Shown: piece by piece, positions 12,373 to 23,808 of the stretch
How positions within the stretch are numbered: the stretch's first letter is position 1
How the letters are laid out: every line of letters begins with the position of its first letter
Assembly (NCBI GenBank): GCA_963556695.1
Contig: CAUWAG010000012.1
Span: 2,604,001 to 2,668,000, forward strand
Source: Anthostomella pinea
Taxonomy: Eukaryota; Ascomycota; Sordariomycetes; Xylariales; Xylariaceae
Reading direction: 5' to 3'
DNA length: 64,000 bases
Notes under the pieces: model-generated
Databases searched by the model: none
Told to the model about the DNA's origin: nothing
What the model saw: only the letters and a program-made list of their open reading frames with translations
Translations under genes and position numbers: made by a program

Positions 12373-13315
12373 AACGTTGTTATTAACGTACCTTACGTAG
12401 ATTGTTACGATTTAAACGATACTTAAATTATTAACGACGCGTTCAACCGACCTTTTTAAACTCTTTTTATTTCAATAAATACTTATAATACTTACTACGT
12501 ATTTATAAAATATATACCTTAATAAGGAGTAACGTATCATTATTAATAACTTACTGCTTTTTGATAGGTTTTAATAACGTCGTACTACTTTTAAAAATAT
12601 TACTTTTGTTTCTTTATAACGAAAGTCCGTTTTATTAAATCTTTTTTGATCGATCAAACGCTACCCGTTATTTTCTTTTTTATAAAGCTACCTTACTTTA
12701 TTCGAATTTATATTAGATTTAATTAAATTTACCGTACTTTTAAATGTAAAATAATATTACTTTTGTTATCTCACGATAAAATCGTATTAATCGATTCAAC
12801 GTTGCGTTATTTTTATTACGGAGTCGCGACTACTTATTTCGCAATATCATTATTTCGTTTCTTTCGTTTAATTTCTTTACAAAGTTAATAAATACCACTC
12901 TCATCATTATTACGTTTCGTACTGTTTAAAAAATAGAAATAAATATTTCCATTCTTTAAAACTAAACGATCTTAATTTATTTATATACAACGCTTTTGTA
13001 TGTAATACCTCGTTATCTTCTTGGATTTGAACGTTTAAAGCAGGTTAACCTTACCTTATGTTACCGTTAAATGTTATAATTATAAATCTAAATAACCAAG
13101 AATACTAGGTTTAAAACCACTTAGAAAATATACCAAGTTTTTTATAAAACTACATAATAATGTACTACTAAGCCGTTACCGCTTTCACTTAACAGGTTTA
13201 TTAATATTATAAAGTAATAAACCTTTTTTTTACCGCGGGTATATGATTACGAAAATCCGGTTTCGCCTTGTCTAAAAAGCCTTGTTTATAATTTTTATAA
13301 ACTTTATAAAAATAA

Positions 13316-13565
13316 ATTTAATGTGAGAATATTGGTGCCTATCACGTGTATGCTGCAGCTAGCAGCAGGCTGAAAGGGGTGAAAGGGACCTAAAGGGGGT
13401 GAAGGTCTATTGTAGTGACCACAGGCAGGTCTGTTGTCTGCTGTCAGGCAGCCGGATATCAAAGGGCTCCCACAGCTGTATTTAGGTGGGAATATCTCCC
13501 ATGGATCTATGACCAAAGACACCGAACCTGATCCATCCCATCCTGACCCTATTTGAACCCCTGAA
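13316..13565. repeat. Second non-coding normal-composition island in the RIP block
   Basis: About 250 bp beginning near TGTGAGAATATTGGTG and ending near CTGAACTTCA, again with TG...CA ends. It contains GAAAGGGGTGAAAGGGACC-type short direct repeats. It does not resemble the 11905-12372 island. It may be an LTR or regulatory part of another element that escaped mutation. Confidence 0.35.
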
Positions 13566-14164
13566 CTTCATAATTAAATTAAGATCACGGTATATTATAT
13601 TTCTTTTAAGTTTTAAAAACCTGGTCAACGTGCTTTATTAATAGCATATGTTATATTATATAAGCCAAACCTTTTAACGGCTAATTCATTTTAGAACTCT
13701 ATTAGTTTTAACTAAGTTATAATATAGCGACCGGTTTTTAATCAGTAAAAAGTCATTAACAGCTTTTATAAATATAGCACGTTAATAGTTATAGCGTAAA
13801 CAACAGTTATTTTAACGCTTAATCCGGACTAGCGTTATAGAAAAGCACGTTTTTTCGTTCGTTAGATTTTTATTATAAACCCGGTCGTTTTAAGCCTTTT
13901 AAAGCCTTTAAAGGCTGTTTAACGCTTTATACGTCGTCGGATTTATAAGGCCTTACTTAAAATAAAACCTTTTAATCAATTTAAACCTTTAAAGCTTTAC
14001 TATTATAATAATATATATTAAAGTCTTTTTCAAGCCCGGCATTTTGATATAAGTTATGAAAAGGACCTATTATAAGTAGGTGTTTCAATTAATTAAAGTG
14101 CGGTGAAGTAAATTAAAATAAAATAGGACTGTTATGATATAATAAGTGCAGCCTTTTTACTTAG

Positions 14165-16310
14165 TTAAATAATTAGTGCCGTGACAAGGCCCAAGGGCCA
14201 AAACAGCTTGTACCTAGAGCAAGTCTTGCTGATGGAGGTTAGGTTAGACAATGTGAAAGACCCTCTCCTCGATAAAGCTGTGGAACGGTGGCACGGGCAT
14301 ATCTCTATGCACCTCCACTCCAATTTCATTTGGTTGTACACACAAGCAAGGCCAGCACGTCTAAAAGTACCATCCTCATTTGGTAGTAGTATGAGGTAGA
14401 CTCCGCCATAGTGCCTGTCGTGTAGTATGAAGAGCAACCATACTGTCTGCACGCTGATATAATAGTCATCTGGCTTCGTATCAATCCTGCAGTGAAGTGT
14501 ATCTTCCCAGGATTCGAATTGGATTTTGCGATTTTCTTCATAAGCAACATTCGTTTGGATTGCCGGTGCCTCCAGCTCCAAAACACCAGCGTGGACTCGA
14601 CCGAACGCGTCACCGTTTACCATGTCACGACGCACACCACGTACGCGAGCCCGTACACCGGGGTCATTGATTAGTCGATGCGTGACAGGCCCTTTGACCG
14701 ACGCCCACGACCAAGTCGGCGCCGTGTGCTTCAACCTCATACTTGCGTCAGCATAGCTTAACTCGCCAATAGGATCTTCGTGGCATATCCAGCAGAGTAA
14801 CTGCGGGAATCCTATCCAGATTCCGGCACAGTAGTCGCCAAAACCAATGCTGGCAAAAGTCCTCGCTATAGCTGATAAAGCAGGAAAGACATTTTCAGCG
14901 AACGTAAGTTTGCGAGTAGAGTATTCGTGCACAGCCTGCATCCAGACGGCTAACAGTCTGGCCTCACGTCCCTGGTCTGACGCTTGAGAAGTATTTGATG
15001 GGTCAGTTAGTTCGGCGAGCTGGGTTTTGACAAGCAATTCCTGGTCCGTGATGGCATGCTCGCATTCACACGTCACCTGTGTTCTGCATTCCCAGACCAT
15101 CTCACCTCTGGTGTAGAACAAAGTTCGCCGGCTGAGGATGCGTTCTTGATAGAACCATTTCCGCTCGGACAGTGGACATCCCGTATCCATGGTTGGTATG
15201 CCGGTCAAACCCTCTACGAATGAGTGGTCGATCCCGAGACGCACGAACAGGCCGCATTCCGGCACCAGATCTGTGCGTAGCGTAACGTCTCGTCCGCTTG
15301 TGCGCGAAAACCAATGCCCCATGTACATGCGCTCGTAGAAACATCCACCGTTGCCGTTTTCGGAAGACGCAGCAGCGATGTTAAGGCTTGCCTCGCCGTA
15401 TATCGTTGCCATAGTTCCTGCTGTGGCGGCCCAGTCAGTCGGTTCATCCTGTACAATGCAAAGCGCGTCGATCCAAAGGTATCTAAAACCAAGCTGCCTA
15501 ACTATCCAGATTGCGTCTCTAAACGTAGGTGTGAGCATTTCGCCGGGCACTTGTTGCTGGTAAGACTCCAGCGTGGCCTGGGTTGTCTTGGGAACCTTCG
15601 CTGCGTCTCCCCAGCAGTGGCTCAACGTAACGTATTCAAAGCTCTCGTTGGGAGTAGTTGCATGTAGGCGAACGGACAAATGGCTTCCATCGTTGGCTAG
15701 GTCGAGCAGCCGCTTCGGCAGCCCATTTGAGGCGTTCGGGGCACACCGTGGGTGTTTGTTGTCACAACCTTGCATCCAAGATCGCACCGTGCTGAGGCAA
15801 CACTCGTCATCAAGCTTCCCTGGCAATATTCGCTGGGCCGCAATGGCTTTGCAAGGGCTTGGCTTCCTACTTGCCTCGTGAGAATGTCCTGCTTTACCCC
15901 ATGTACAGATGCCACTTACCCGTGCTACAACAAATCTGGAATGTCTCCATCTTACCAGGGTCGTATTCGCCAGGGGATATAGTAAAGTATACTCCCAGAC
16001 TCAGGGGGTCCATATAATAGTAATCGCGGCGCAGAGTTGCCCAACCGTTTGGTCCGTTTGAACTTGGAACGTCCCACCCTCGCATTCCAAAGATCTTTTC
16101 GACGGCGTCGTGGACTAGCCCACATGTTTTGCAGCCAAGACCAGCTTGTTCGGCTATATCACACATAGCAGCTCCGTCGTATTCCGCGTCGGATAGAACT
16201 CCCGTTTCCTCTTCAGTCTGGTGCAGCTTGAACACTTTGCAGACTTCGCAGTAGTGGTCGTCAAGCACGTACTGCGGCCCCGGGCCTCGGGAATCAGCGG
16301 GTCCCTCCAT
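14165..16310 (-). CDS. HET-domain (heterokaryon incompatibility) protein
   Basis: Two exons, 16310-15920 and 15819-14165, joined by a 100-bp intron (GTAAGT...CAG), give 681 residues. Exon 1 has a Cys-rich N-terminus with CEVC and CKTC pairs, common before HET domains. The HET domain spans roughly 190-345: FEYVTLSHCWGD, then PTFRDAIWIVRQLGFRYLWID, then SLNIAAASS. HET proteins trigger cell death when incompatible hyphae fuse, or act in other fungal recognition responses; they are presumed cytosolic. The gene lies against the RIP block, and its last 25 or so residues (ending GLVTALII) come from sequence entering that block, so the natural C-terminus may be lost. No premature stop interrupts the domain. 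The acceptor at 15820 was chosen because it alone keeps the frame with an intron of normal length. Confidence 0.85.
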
Positions 16311-16672
16311 GATCGGTCCAAGCTATCACGAACATGAAAGGGGACTGATGGTGAATGGACCTGTGCTATCGCAGTAGTCTGACTACATGTTGATATAAGT
16401 GGCAGAACGAAGAGAAATGTAGTTCGAAAGGTGTGAAACAATGTACATGGACACGAACAAGAAATTGGGACTGAATGTTGTGTTTGGGATGGTTCTCTCA
16501 CAGATAGCTAAATCTACCCGTTGGCACGTGATCCACTCGCTGCTGCGCCACACTTCGTTCTTCACCAAGCCACGAATTGGTAGTGACATTCTCGAGGATG
16601 ATGCAACTGGCTGAGAACCTCAACATACCTACTTTACCTATATCAACCACTCAATCCACCACTCTCATTACG

Positions 16673-17014
16673 ATGCTTCGAACCACGGCTTTGCCTCGCG
16701 GCCTACATGGCATTAAGAGACCAGTCTCTGCAGGCACGATACTCACTCGCCGCCTAGCCAGCTCCGACCAGTCTGCATCGCAGAGTGAGCCGAGCAGCGA
16801 GGCACCCAGGAATCCCGTGAAGGAAGAAGCCTCACCACCAAAGGCGCCGGCTGGAGACAAGCATCACAAGTCAATGGCCGAGAAGGATGAGGAGCTGCGA
16901 CTGAAGATGTCCGGTCTGGCTGGGGACGGCGGTGAAAGCGGCGTCGAGTACGAAGACGGTCAGCCGGTTGCCATGAAGCGAAATGTGAAGAACAACATGT
17001 TTCGGTATATCTGA
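16673..17014 (+). CDS. Small conserved-looking protein with mitochondrial-type presequence
   Basis: An intronless frame of 113 residues. The N-terminus (about 1-28) is rich in Arg, Leu, Thr and Ser without acids (MLRTTALPRGLHG, LTRRLASS), as in mitochondrial matrix presequences, with a likely cut near RRLASS. The middle (30-65) is Ser/Pro/Lys-rich and disordered. The tail is charged and ends KRNVKNNMFRYI, a compact motif that looks conserved. No membrane span. The ATG at 16673 was preferred over one 32 codons upstream because it starts the presequence. I do not recognise a named family; function unknown. It is divergent from the HET gene with about 360 bp between the starts. Confidence 0.6.
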   Translation: MLRTTALPRGLHGIKRPVSAGTILTRRLASSDQSASQSEPSSEAPRNPVKEEASPPKAPAGDKHHKSMAEKDEELRLKMSGLAGDGGESGVEYEDGQPVAMKRNVKNNMFRYI

Positions 17015-17894
17015 GACGGCGACCCTCGACGGACATTCCCTGGGTTCCCCTCCGCAGCTCTGATCGTCTACGAACCCCGAGATGCACTTGTTGCTGGCTC
17101 GTACCACCCCCTATATTCCCGTCACACTTTCATCCCTAGCCCGGCCACCCCGGCGACATCTTAATAGTGGGACACCAGGACCGGCGGTCAGATTTTCTTA
17201 TAAAGTTATATCGACAAGGCCGCCGAATTGCATAATCTCGGCGGAATCTCACCTCATGAACCGTATCGATATACACGGAGTCAGCAACGTCACGAAGGAG
17301 TGACTGGCATGACCAACTCATGACGTCATCGCACCCATCTGCGCCATGCAACGATCAACACGCCGAAGATGCCGCGGAACCAGAAGACTTGAATAAATAC
17401 ACATTTCTCGCACTGTTGTCCCAGGTCGTGCAGAGCTTGCGAGACCCTACCAGAACTTCCACGAATACCGATTTCCCCGAAATGCGTAGGGAGGCCGGGG
17501 TCCACAAATGACCGTGTTGAGCTCTGCGGACTGAGCCCTCCGAAAGCGCCAAGTATGTCAAGGCATTCAACTCAGATCACTCAGTCCTCGGGATCAAGCA
17601 CTTTACAATAAAATTTCATCGGAGTCTCAACATGAAATCTGCAGGGGGGGGTTCCCGGTGACTCGCCGGCTGGTACCTCTCGGCCGGCTGCCCACCGCGT
17701 CTCCTATTCAGTGGCTGTATACGAGAAGTCGCATTATGAACAAACCCACCAATGAAAACCTACACGTCGCTGGAGGCAGCACGGCCTCATACAACATATC
17801 TACTCGTTTGCTTCTTGAATTGGACTGCTCGCCAATTCCTTGTGCCTCTTCTTTTCGTGACTGTGTTTTCGTCATCACCACTGTGCCACCCAAA
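17015..17894. other. Intergenic; contains promoter region of the AA9 gene
   Basis: No gene recognised. The last 250 bp precede the AA9 enzyme and stay open in its frame but lack protein character. Confidence 0.5.
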
Positions 17895-18751
17895 ATGCTG
17901 AATTCCCTCGTCTCCCTCTCCCTCGTAGCAGCCGTCTCGGCGCACCAGAATTTCCACCAGTTCTGGGTCAGTGGCGAGACGCCGGGCTACCAGGTCGGCA
18001 TCCGCATGCCCCCGAGCAACAACCCGGTCACGGACGTGACCAGCACCGACATCGTCTGCAACGTCGGCGGCACCGACGGCACGGGCGTCGCGACGGTCGC
18101 CGCGGCCGCCGGCGACTCCATCAAAGTCCAGTGGGACCAGTCGTCGCACCCGGGCCCCATAACGCACATGCTGTACGGGCCGGTGGACAGCGCCGCCGCG
18201 ACCACCGGAGTCGGCGCCGGCTGGTTCAAGATCGACGAGCTGGATTATGTCGATGGGGAGTGGGCGAACGTGATCATGGGCGCGGATAATATGACGCATA
18301 CCTTTACGCTGCCTGCGAAGTTGGCTAGTGGTGAGTATCTGGTAAGCTTGTGCCCTTACTTCGGGGATGAACAGTAAATGGGAATTCTGTGTTTGTGCTG
18401 ACCATGACGGGAACCAGCTCCGATCCGAGATGGAAGCCCTCCACGCCTCCACGACCGTCGGTGGCGCCCAGGTAAGGACCACACACCCCCACAATTCAGA
18501 TTTCAGAGGCCCTTGACGCCTTCCCTGGTCTTTGGTGTCGTAACTCGTCGACTGACTACCTACTCTACTAGTTCTACATCGGCTGTGCCCAGCTGTCGAT
18601 TACTGGGTCCGGTAGTGCTTGCACCCCCGAGATCAGCCTTCCGGGGGACTACAGCGCGGAAGACGCGGACATCTACATCCCGGACTTCTATTACGGCTTC
18701 GACCCCACGACGTTTGTTGCGCCTGGTGGCGCTGTGGCTACGTGCTCTTGA
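17895..18751 (+). CDS. AA9 lytic polysaccharide monooxygenase (formerly GH61)
   Basis: Three exons (17895-18341, 18418-18471, 18572-18751) give 226 residues; introns are 76 and 100 bp, the second with an ACTGAC branch site. Residues 1-16 are a signal peptide, so the mature protein starts with His17 (HQNFHQFW), the N-terminal His of the copper brace. The second brace His is His85 in SSHPGPITH. The axial site is the QxY motif Gln167-Phe-Tyr169 in GAQFYIGCAQL. Cys55 and Cys172 should form the family disulfide, and the chain ends ...GAVATCS. AA9 enzymes are secreted and cleave cellulose or other beta-1,4-glucans oxidatively with a reductant. There is no cellulose-binding module. Length matches a catalytic-domain-only AA9. 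All key residues are present, so it should be active. Confidence 0.93.
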
Positions 18752-19394
18752 GACTTCGAGGCTTCTGGTTGCGGCGTCGCGGAGAGCCTGTTGGTTCTGG
18801 TGGGGGCTGTGTTGGTTGTGCTGTAGGTTGAGCATGTGCAAGAGTGTGTGAGCCAAGTTATGAACTTTAAGTTGCTTAGGTGGGCTTGGCTGAAAAGTAT
18901 TATATTTCCAAATAGGTATGAGCAATATTCATTATCGCACTAAGGAGCCCATGGTTGGCTTCAGTATGGCCACTGGTTGATTTGAAACACAGTTGTACCA
19001 ATGTACCGGCAATCATGAGGAAAGACTGGGTTTCCGGAGAGGCAAGCGAAGAGGGTGCACCTTCCCCGAGTGTCATCTAGGTACCTAATAGTGCCAAGCC
19101 TACCTAGGGTCTCTGTCCGTAGGACCCCCTCACTGTTCTTCCGCACCTTCTTCCGCGCGCGGATAAACTTGGCCGTGTGTTTATGCATAGAGCATCGTCT
19201 CTCTTTTCATCGGACTTTAACCTGTTAGGGAAGGGATTTGAATACTTCGTAGTGCCAGTAAACTTTTGACGGCCATAGTCAGCCAGTCAGTCGATGCTTA
19301 AAACCATCTTCCCATTCCAACCCCTCCCGTCGCCATCATCCACCTATCCACAAGTACGCCCCCCAATACACACCAATACCTCCCTCACCCAAGC
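18752..19394. other. Intergenic between convergent genes
   Basis: No gene recognised. It holds the 3' ends of the AA9 gene (plus) and the esterase gene (minus). Confidence 0.5.
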
Positions 19395-20834
19395 CTACTT
19401 GAGCAACTCTTTCATCGCCTCCGCAACCTTCAAACTAGCCCTCTCCGCATCCTCGCTCCAGGCCGCCATCTGCAAGAACCCATGGGTGAGGTCCGGGAAG
19501 TGGTGCCAGACGACCCTGTTGCCCGCCTTGCGCAGCTTGCTGGCGTACTCGACGCCGACGTCGCGCAGGGGGTCGAAACCGCACGTGAAGACGGCTGCGG
19601 GCGGCAGGTTTTTGAGGGAGTCGGTGGGCTGCATGCCGGGCGATATGTACCGGTGAGATGGTGGGTAGTGGGAAAGGGGGGCGCGGGGGAGGTAGTGGTC
19701 TGCGAAGGAGAAGATGCCGTTGCCTGTGTGGAAGTGGTGCGGGTGTTAGCTGTCTTGTTACATATTTGGTTTCTTGTCCCGTCGGACAGGCTCTCCTGTG
19801 CATGAGGATGCCGCCCGCGCTGCAAGACCTCATCAAGACCCAAGTGCTCCGCGTCCATCACGCCGCGCCACCGCAACCCAGGATGTCCAAGACAAGTAGT
19901 AATCATCGAAATCACCCTCACACAAACAGGCATACACTCGGGGGCAAACTCACACTCCAAATAATACCCCGAATTGTTCTCCGTCGCAGCCGGCGTATCA
20001 AACGGCAATCGCGCCTCGGGATAAAGCAAGATCTGCACCTTGAGCGGCGTCTTCCCCTCGTCCTTGAGGCGCAGCGACAGCGCGGCCGTCATGTTCCCGC
20101 CGGCCGAGTCGCCGCCCCCCAAGACGCGGGCCCCGTCGATGGAGTGCTTCGCGCCCTCGGGCCCTTGCGCCCATGCTAGGACGTCCTCGTATTCGTCGAG
20201 TTGGGTTGGGAAGGGGTGTTCGGGGGCTAGGCGGTATTCTACGCCGATTGTCTGTGGTGGTTAGCTTGTCAGCTGGGTATGCCTGCCATAGATCCCGATG
20301 CGGGCAGTGACGGCGAGAAAGAGGTAGAGGGGTGGCACTGAGTGCCCCACGACTCCCATCTCCCTGAAGAATGGAGGATTTGAATGCCGGCATGAAGAAG
20401 GTGATCGAAACACGCACAATAAAATCCGCCGCCTCAGCCAGCAACCTCAACCCATTCTCGAACTCATCCACACTCCCGACAGTATACCCGCCGCCATGAA
20501 AATAAATCAACGCCGGGAGTTTCTTCCCTCCATCCTCCCCTCCACCCTTTCCCCCGCCGTCTTTCGTCCAGCTCCGCGGATAAAACAGCCGCAGCGGCAC
20601 CGTGCCATGCCGTCCGCGCACCCCCGCAAAGTCGACGCGCCCAATGGGCGCACGTTGTTTCTCCGAAAGCGCGTGGAAGCCGAACACCTTGAGGTGGTGC
20701 CGCCGCTCGCCGTGGAAGTCCTCGGCGCCGCCCAGGTGCAGCGTCGGATGCTCTTTTAGGAAGGACTTTATGAACGGCGCTAGGGTGGTGCGCGTGCCGG
20801 TGGTGGGGATTTCTTGGTCTTGTTGGGGGGACAT
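19395..20834 (-). CDS. Alpha/beta-hydrolase esterase, HSL (HGGG) family
   Basis: Three exons (20834-20418, 20251-19954, 19723-19395) give 347 residues; introns are 166 and 230 bp, long for this window. The oxyanion motif HGGG lies at 113-116 (IYFHGGGYTVGS), the nucleophile Ser188 in GGGDSAGGN, and the other triad residues are likely Asp289 (GFDPLRD) and His319 (LTHGF). YRLAPEHPFP at 145-154 is also a family hallmark. No signal peptide, so an intracellular esterase or lipase-like enzyme is expected; substrate unknown, short acyl esters being usual for the family. The splice of exons 2 and 3 restores YYLECNGIFSF, which reads naturally. The first donor is GTGCGT. A short low-complexity Gly/Lys insert lies at 92-105. 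It could also be a secondary-metabolite hydrolase, but no biosynthetic genes are nearby. Confidence 0.85.
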
Positions 20835-21675
20835 TGTGACTTGAGGCTGTGGTGGTGGTTGTGGTGGTGACGTTAGGGGGCGATGTGTTGCAAGGTGTTG
20901 GTGTGAGTGAAGTGAATTTGTTGAATATTCGGGATGCTCACTTTGGCTGGAAATTGGATCACGTCTTCTTAAACCAATGCGCCGCGGAAATGGAAGATGT
21001 CGAGTGAGGTTGATGAGCGGCGCTATTGTCAGGCATGATGCTGTTCTACTTAAGAAGTGACGGCGGCGTACACGGAACCGCCGCCGAAGGCTTGTTGTTG
21101 TGGCTCATGATGTCAGATGAATGTATACACAATTTAGCCTCACGATGTGCGGTCACCTCCGAAAGCAAATACCTTATATCGACGGTTGATTCTCCAGCTG
21201 TTGACCTGGACAACCCACCTCTCTAACGAAATAAGGTTGAGACCAACGACAATTTGTAGATCTTCAAGCTTCAATATGCCGGCACCAACATGAAGGCTGT
21301 TCCCGCATCTCCGCCGACATCACGTAGCACATAGCCGGAAGCATCATCCGCAGCCATAGAGCATCGCGTAGGCTCGGCTGGCGCGGCATCGTGGAAGTTA
21401 ACGTCTATAACGTTCTCTCAGTGATTGTCTTTGTATTTAGCTATTCGCAATCATAGCGCTAGATAGTGTTGTGAGCTATCATGATAGAGCACTGTGCATT
21501 ACTATCAGCCCTCCATGCCTTGTGGTATCAGCTTTCGTCCATCCATTGCCGGAAACGCCCCTTTTCTACCAAGCCAACAACGCCGTGGGTAAAGCAAGAA
21601 TTCCATATGAGGCCTGCGCTTCGCGATTGTAGGAGACGGCGAGGCACACTCGCTGAATAGATGTGACATGCAGCA
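20835..21675. other. Intergenic, no gene recognised
   Basis: Upstream region of the esterase gene and downstream region of FEN1. No supported gene or repeat. Confidence 0.5.
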
Positions 21676-23032
21676 TTATGCCGTTCCGCGAGGCTTCGCC
21701 TTGGACTTGGCCTTCTCCTTCTTCTCCTCCTTTTGTCTCTTCTTCTTGGCCTCGTTCTGCTCCTCCAACTTGCGCTTGTGCGCTGTCTTCTCTGTCTCGG
21801 TCTTGGGGATGGGCTTGAAGAATCCTTCGAGGCGAGCCTGCTGGCCGCTCTTGGTGCCCTTCTCGAGCCTGGCGGCACCGGCACGGACTCTGTCCTCGTT
21901 GAAGCCCTTGTCGACGGCCAAATACTTCACTAGACCCTCAATGTCGGGCTTCTCCCACTTGAAGTCGCATAAGGGGTCGTCGGCCTTGCGCACATCCGGT
22001 TCGAAGAAGAGCGCTCGCGCATCTTCATAGGGCCAGTCTTCGGGAATGACATACTTCTTCTTCTCGTCGTTCTTCATCCATTCGACCACCTTCTCAAGCG
22101 TGCCGTGATCACGTATTAACTTCAGGGCAGTGGATGGACCGACTTTCGGGATGGGATCGACGTAATCGCAGCCAAGCAAGATGCAGAGATCAACGAACTG
22201 CACTGGTCAGCGACTGTGTCCATTTGGCGGTACAAGGCATATTGGCAGATGACTTACCTGCTTGCGCTCCATGCCCAGACCCTCGAGGACCTTGTCCACA
22301 CTGATTTCCTGGATAGGTTCCTTCCTCTGCTCGCTGAACGTCAAATGTCGCAACAGAATGGGGCTATCGAAGCATAGGGTGTCCATGTCCTCACTCGCGG
22401 CAGCATAGACCTTTCCGGCTCGCGCAAGAACGGCGCACTGAGCTTCGGCCTCGGTAGGGGCGATGATGTAGGGTATTCCCATCAACTTCAGCAGCTGTTG
22501 GCATTCGGCGTTGTGTTCCCGTGTGACTCTGACTGTGCGTCGCGAGAACTTCTCGACGTCTTCTGCCGTGCCGGTCTCCTTGGCCTCTTCGAGACCTTCG
22601 TTCGCCTCGGCCTTGCGCTGGAACCGTTTCGCGAGTTCGCCGGACTTGAGCTTCGGAGGTTTACCGTCGAAAACGTAGAGGGGCTTGATGCCGTTGTCGA
22701 CCATACGCAGGGTGCGGTAGAACATGCCCATCAGGTGGGATGTCGTGTCGCCCGACTCGTTAGTCAGCTGCTGGCCGTCGGATCGGACCGCGATCAAGAA
22801 GCTGTAGATGCTCATAGAACTGGAAGTGGTTTTAGTCTGGAGGGATCTCGAGGTGTGGCTGGTGTAGGGTATACGCACGCATCCTGAGAGACACGGTTAG
22901 CTTAGGGTTATGGGAAGACATATTGATACTTACGATTGCGACTTTGCGACCGAACTGGTTCTTGATGTCGCTCTCCTTCACGGCACCCGGGGCCTCATCC
23001 TTGATGATGGAGAACAGGTTCTTGATACCCAT
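21676..23032 (-). CDS. FEN1: Flap endonuclease 1 (FEN1/Rad27)
   Basis: Five exons give 395 residues: 23032-22934, a 5-nt exon 22883-22879, 22819-22258 and 22197-21676, with introns of 50, 59 and 60 bp (four exons in all). The enzyme cuts 5' flaps in Okazaki-fragment maturation and long-patch base excision repair in the nucleus. Metal-binding acids are visible: Asp34 (VAIDASMS), Asp86 (YVFDGKPP), Glu157/Glu159 (PTEAEAQ), Asp178/Asp180 (SEDMD) and Asp233 (LLGCDY). A PCNA-binding box QxxLxxFF lies at 342-349, followed by a Lys-rich nuclear-localisation tail. The 5-nt exon (GATGC) is needed to read VAI-DA-SMSIYSF without gap; it encodes the catalytic Asp34. Length matches the family. This is a conserved housekeeping gene and an anchor for the window. 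Confidence 0.95.
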
Positions 23033-23808
23033 ATTGAGGACGCTTTTCAGGGCAGGGAGAGGTGGGAGACTGATATGATTGAGCTTTGCAACGGCGCAAC
23101 AGCTGTCGCAAGAGTTGTGGTGCAGGTGGTGACTGGACTGTCAATCGCCTAACGTTGGGGGAGTTGAGCAGTGGGCAGTGGGCAGTGGGCGCACAGTGAT
23201 GTCACGAACTTTGGGAACAGAATTGGGTGCAGGTGAGGGCTCGGGGAGGACGCGACGTGCAGATCGGGGAAGCGTGTCGCGCGTCAAGCTTGGAGTCGGG
23301 AGGTGGTCTGTGCACCACTGCCTGCATTCAATTAATATTGGCAATTGCGATGGCAGTGGCAGTGGCAGTGGCAGACTGGCAGTTGCCTCAGGGTGCCAGG
23401 CACATGTGTGGTAGTAGATTGCCCCGCCTTCTGTCTGATTTCCCACGGACCCCAAGGTTCCACGGAAGAAGTCAAACACCGATGCTAGACATGATTTTTA
23501 TTAGTTGACCGATGTTCATCATCCTGTGCCTTTGTGGTAGCGGAACCAGAACGGAGGTCTATCACAAGTCTTGGTTGGGATGATCTGTATTCTGGTTGGT
23601 GCTTGGTTAAGTTCGGTTTGGGAAGGGATCCCATCCGAGAAGTATCTAAATACCTAAATTACAGTGGGTTGGTACCTGTCACCTGGGGCAGCCATCCCAG
23701 GTAACCTTATCGTAGGACGCCCTGGATGACAAGAGATCCGATAAGGTACTGGTGGCTGGATCCAGTGGCTGGGATCCACAATCCGATCGAGGTCGTCGCT
23801 TTTTGATA
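23033..23808. other. Intergenic with short tandem repeats
   Basis: No gene. Two short tandem arrays lie here: GCAGTGG-type heptamers near 23166-23190 and GGCAGT hexamers near 23350-23375. They flank the shared upstream side of FEN1 and the 3' end of the receptor gene. Confidence 0.5.

Larger units (their letters stand above)
9730..14164. repeat. AT-rich RIP-mutated repeat block with three unmutated islands
   Basis: About 4.4 kb of strongly AT-rich DNA with sharp borders against normal-composition flanks. TpA is very common, CpA and TpG are scarce, yet CpG (as ACG/CGT) persists. That is the footprint of repeat-induced point mutation, which turns CpA into TpA in duplicated DNA of ascomycetes. 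No long reading frame survives in the AT-rich parts. Three islands of ordinary composition interrupt it: about 10695-11235, 11905-12372 and 13316-13565. The block is most likely a nest of old transposons mutated beyond recognition by eye. Confidence 0.85.

Noticed and set aside
9730..14164. AT-rich block as a centromere core
   Set aside because: At 4.4 kb it is small, it holds transposon pieces, and genes lie tight on one side; an ordinary RIP-mutated repeat explains it.
15889..15919. 31-bp version of the HET intron (ending at CAG before GACATTC)
   Set aside because: It keeps the frame, but is too short for a fungal intron; the 100-bp intron is preferred.
19430..20179. Long open frames on both strands overlapping the esterase gene
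   Set aside because: They run through introns or sit in other frames of the esterase; the catalytic motifs support only the three-exon model.
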